Below, one piece after another: positions 61,901 through 64,000 of a stretch of DNA of 64,000 bases (positions are counted from its first letter, which is position 1; every line of letters begins with the position of its first letter). The notes beneath the pieces were generated by a model that ran no database searches, was not told the DNA's origin, and worked only from the letters and a program-made list of their open reading frames with translations. This stretch comes from Otis tarda (Eukaryota; Chordata; Aves; Otidiformes; Otididae): contig CM048591.1 of the NCBI GenBank assembly GCA_026413225.1, forward strand, positions 39,587,803 through 39,651,802. Direction: 5' to 3'. The translations under genes and the position numbers were made by a program.

Positions 61901-63035
61901 GCTAAGGGTGATTTTCCTCCCATTGTAATTCCTATTGCTCTCAGCAGGAAAAAAAATGCTTCTTTGCATTTTCTTGCTGCTTTGTTGCTCAGTGAGACTG
62001 GTTTTTTTTTTTAAAAGTGTCTTACTTGTAAGAGTCTGATAGAATCTATGCAATTTATGTCTGCTTTTTAGTCTTGATAGGTGTATATGCCAAAAAATAT
62101 TTTATTCTTTCTCCAGTGCTTTTTTTAGTGTTTGACAGCTCACAAATAGTGTTCTAGTAAATGTCTAGTGGTAGCTGACACTGCTGTTTTCACAATGTAT
62201 TTCTTAAATATAGCATAGTCAGATTACATTTGCAAAATATTTGGTAATTTGTTTGTGACTGTAAACATCTGCTGACTTCTACAAGTTAAGAACAATCTGC
62301 ATTCATAGAGGGAGTTCTACTTGGCAACCTTGAGCCGTTGTTTCTCAAACAATTACAAAGTGTGAAATCTTTTTGTGAAGCAGAGTGCGTAAACAGGGAG
62401 GCAATCCTGTTCTGAAGTCCAAGTGACTTGTACATGTTTCTGTTGTGAAGTCCAATGCCAGCACTGTAGTGCCATCTGCTGAGAAGTAGTGAGGACCCAC
62501 TGGTATGTGAGCAGTTTTCCAAATGCCCCTTTTTATCTTGAGTGGCAAATTCTCGCTTCCCTTATACCTCTCTGCCTGTCGCTTTAACGTTTTTTTTCCT
62601 CTTATACTGAGTCTCATTAGAGCTCTCAATCATAAAAACATGTCTGCTGCAGCATTGTCACTTCAGTGGTGTTTACATAGCAAGCCAGGAAAGTTAAGAC
62701 ACAGGCTAAAATTATTTCATGTTAATAAGCCAGAAAAGTTTTTCTTTAACTTCATTGTGCTCTGAGATGCCAAACATTTCCTTCCCAAGAAGGAAATGGA
62801 CAATGTAAATTGAGGTGGTTTCTGTTTTCAAGATCCCTGGTTTTGCTGTCTAATACCACCAGTGTGGATTTCTTGCTTGGGTTGGTTTCATTGTGGAGTT
62901 CTTTTGGCTATACTACACAAAAGCACTATCAGGTCTTGCTATCCTTTTCTTTGCAAGTGGCCTCAGCTATCTCGCCTCCAAACAATATAGCTACAGCCTG
63001 AAAGGAGAGCACACAATGCAACGTCAGGAATGGCT
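58901..63035. other. AT-rich non-coding stretch, no gene seen
   Basis: Many stops in all frames. Longest frame 61132-61419 (plus, 95 codons) begins in a T/A-run and has no known motif. Poly-T/poly-A runs at 61160-61182 and 62001-62012. Confidence 0.6.
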
Positions 63036-63678
63036 GAACATGAGCTGGCAGTGTGCCCAGGTGGCCAAGAAGGCCAACAGCACCCTGGCTTGTATCAGGA
63101 ACAGTGTGGCCAGCAGGAGCAGGGAAGTGATTGCCCCTCTGTACTCAGCTCTGGTCAGACCGCACCTTGAATGCTGTGTGCGGTTTTGAGCCCCTCAGTA
63201 CAAGAAGGACATTGAGTAGCTGAAGCGCATCCAATAAAGGGCAATGAAGCTGGTGAGGGGTCTGGAGCAGAAGTCTTATGAGGAGCGGGTGAGAGAACGG
63301 GCTTTTTTAGTCTGGAGAATAGGAGGCTGAGGGGAGACCTCATTGCTCTCTACAACTACCTGAAAGGAGCTTGTAGAGAGGTGGGTGTTGGTCTCTTCTC
63401 CCAAGTAAAAAGTGATAGGATGAGAGGAAATGGCCTCAAGTTACGTCAGGGGAGGCTTAGATTGGATAGTAGGAAAAATTTCTTTACTGAAAGAGTGGTC
63501 AGGCACTGTAAGAGGCTGCCCAGGAGAGCAGTGGAGTCACCATCCCTGGAGGTGTTCAAAAAACATGTAGACATAGCACTTCAGGACATGGTTTAGTAGG
63601 CATGGTGGTCTTGGGTTGATGGTTGGATTTAATGATCTTAGAGGTCTTTTCCAGCCGTAATTATTAAAATGATTCTAA
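63036..63678 (+). mobile_element. CR1 LINE 3' fragment, sense
   Basis: Encodes the C-terminal part of CR1 ORF2 in the plus strand: [39 protein letters not shown], later [27 protein letters not shown] and [15 protein letters not shown]. An in-frame TGA at 63187-63189, where the family has Trp, and later frame changes show it is dead. It ends in ATGATCTTAGAGGTC and ATGATTCTA. Confidence 0.92.
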
Positions 63679-64000
63679 GTGTGGTTATGGGCACTGCCCT
63701 TCTCACAGAGCAGGTGCTGATGTTCTCCCTTCGAATAGCCTCTTTGTCAGGAAGGTGACAACAACCGTCACCAGTGGGTGGTGGGTGGCATAGCTCTGAA
63801 GGTGTGTCTAAGGCATGATTTTTAGTGGATTTCCAAAACCTAAAGACAGTGATAGTTTCACACCTGCGGGAGCAGCTTCGGAACTCGTTTAACTCAGAGC
63901 TTCAAAAGTTGTTTTAGCAAAGGGATTCCTAGGCAGCGTTACTGCTTGTCATGATACCTGTCACGATACTCTTTTCAATAAGACAAGTTTTTTTTAATCA
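63679..64000. other. Unannotated end of window
   Basis: About 320 bp with no open frame of note and no recognised repeat. Confidence 0.6.

Noticed and set aside
63036-63596. CR1 fragment as a possible functional gene
   Set aside because: In-frame stop at 63187-63189 and later frame changes; it is a 5'-truncated dead copy.

Overview
The window looks like bird nuclear DNA. It contains several chicken-repeat-1 (CR1) LINE fragments, two of them with recognisable 3' ends, one of which finishes in the ATTCTATG-type tail. It also holds two avian-style LTRs. It is dominated by a gene family resembling the multi-copy Topors-like RING E3 ligases of birds. There are no bacterial operons, ribosome binding sites or CRISPR arrays. 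The species and chromosome cannot be read from the sequence.

Region 1 (1-46453) is a head-to-tail tandem array. Measured at one fixed point (the codon 9 nt upstream of the Topors-like ATG, at 303, 6697, 13091, 19472, 25867, 32263, 38654 and 45052), the period is 6394, 6394, 6381, 6395, 6396, 6391 and 6398 bp. Each unit carries, on the minus strand, one single-coding-exon gene for a C3HC4 RING protein with a Topors-type post-RING segment and a basic C-terminus. A poly(A) signal lies about 110 bp past the stop codon. Upstream lies a 258-bp segment, tandemly duplicated, with clean splice donors and acceptors that read as 5' untranslated exons. The rest of the unit holds a dead antisense CR1 reverse-transcriptase fragment, a dead antisense CR1 3' fragment and unclassified DNA.

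Eight gene copies are seen. Copy 1 is cut by the window edge. Copies 3 and 6 are open over all 336 codons. Copies 2, 5, 7 and 8 lose one C in a C6 run and end at 250 residues with a different tail. Copy 4 has a 14-bp deletion and ends at 120 residues. Units share variants in a patchwork, as expected from unequal exchange and gene conversion. The array ends in a diverged, rearranged remnant (45053-46453) that has only one copy of the 258-bp segment.

Region 2 (46454-64000) is mostly AT-rich non-coding sequence with no gene I can support. It contains an antisense solo-LTR-like element (46883-47630), a short CR1 3' end (52925-53112), a 58-bp tandem duplication (55189-55304), a second LTR-like element (58349-58900) and a longer CR1 3' fragment with broken reading frame (63036-63678).

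Taken together, this is the edge of a recently amplified array of ubiquitin-ligase genes. Most visible copies are altered at short GC homopolymers, and two remain fully open.
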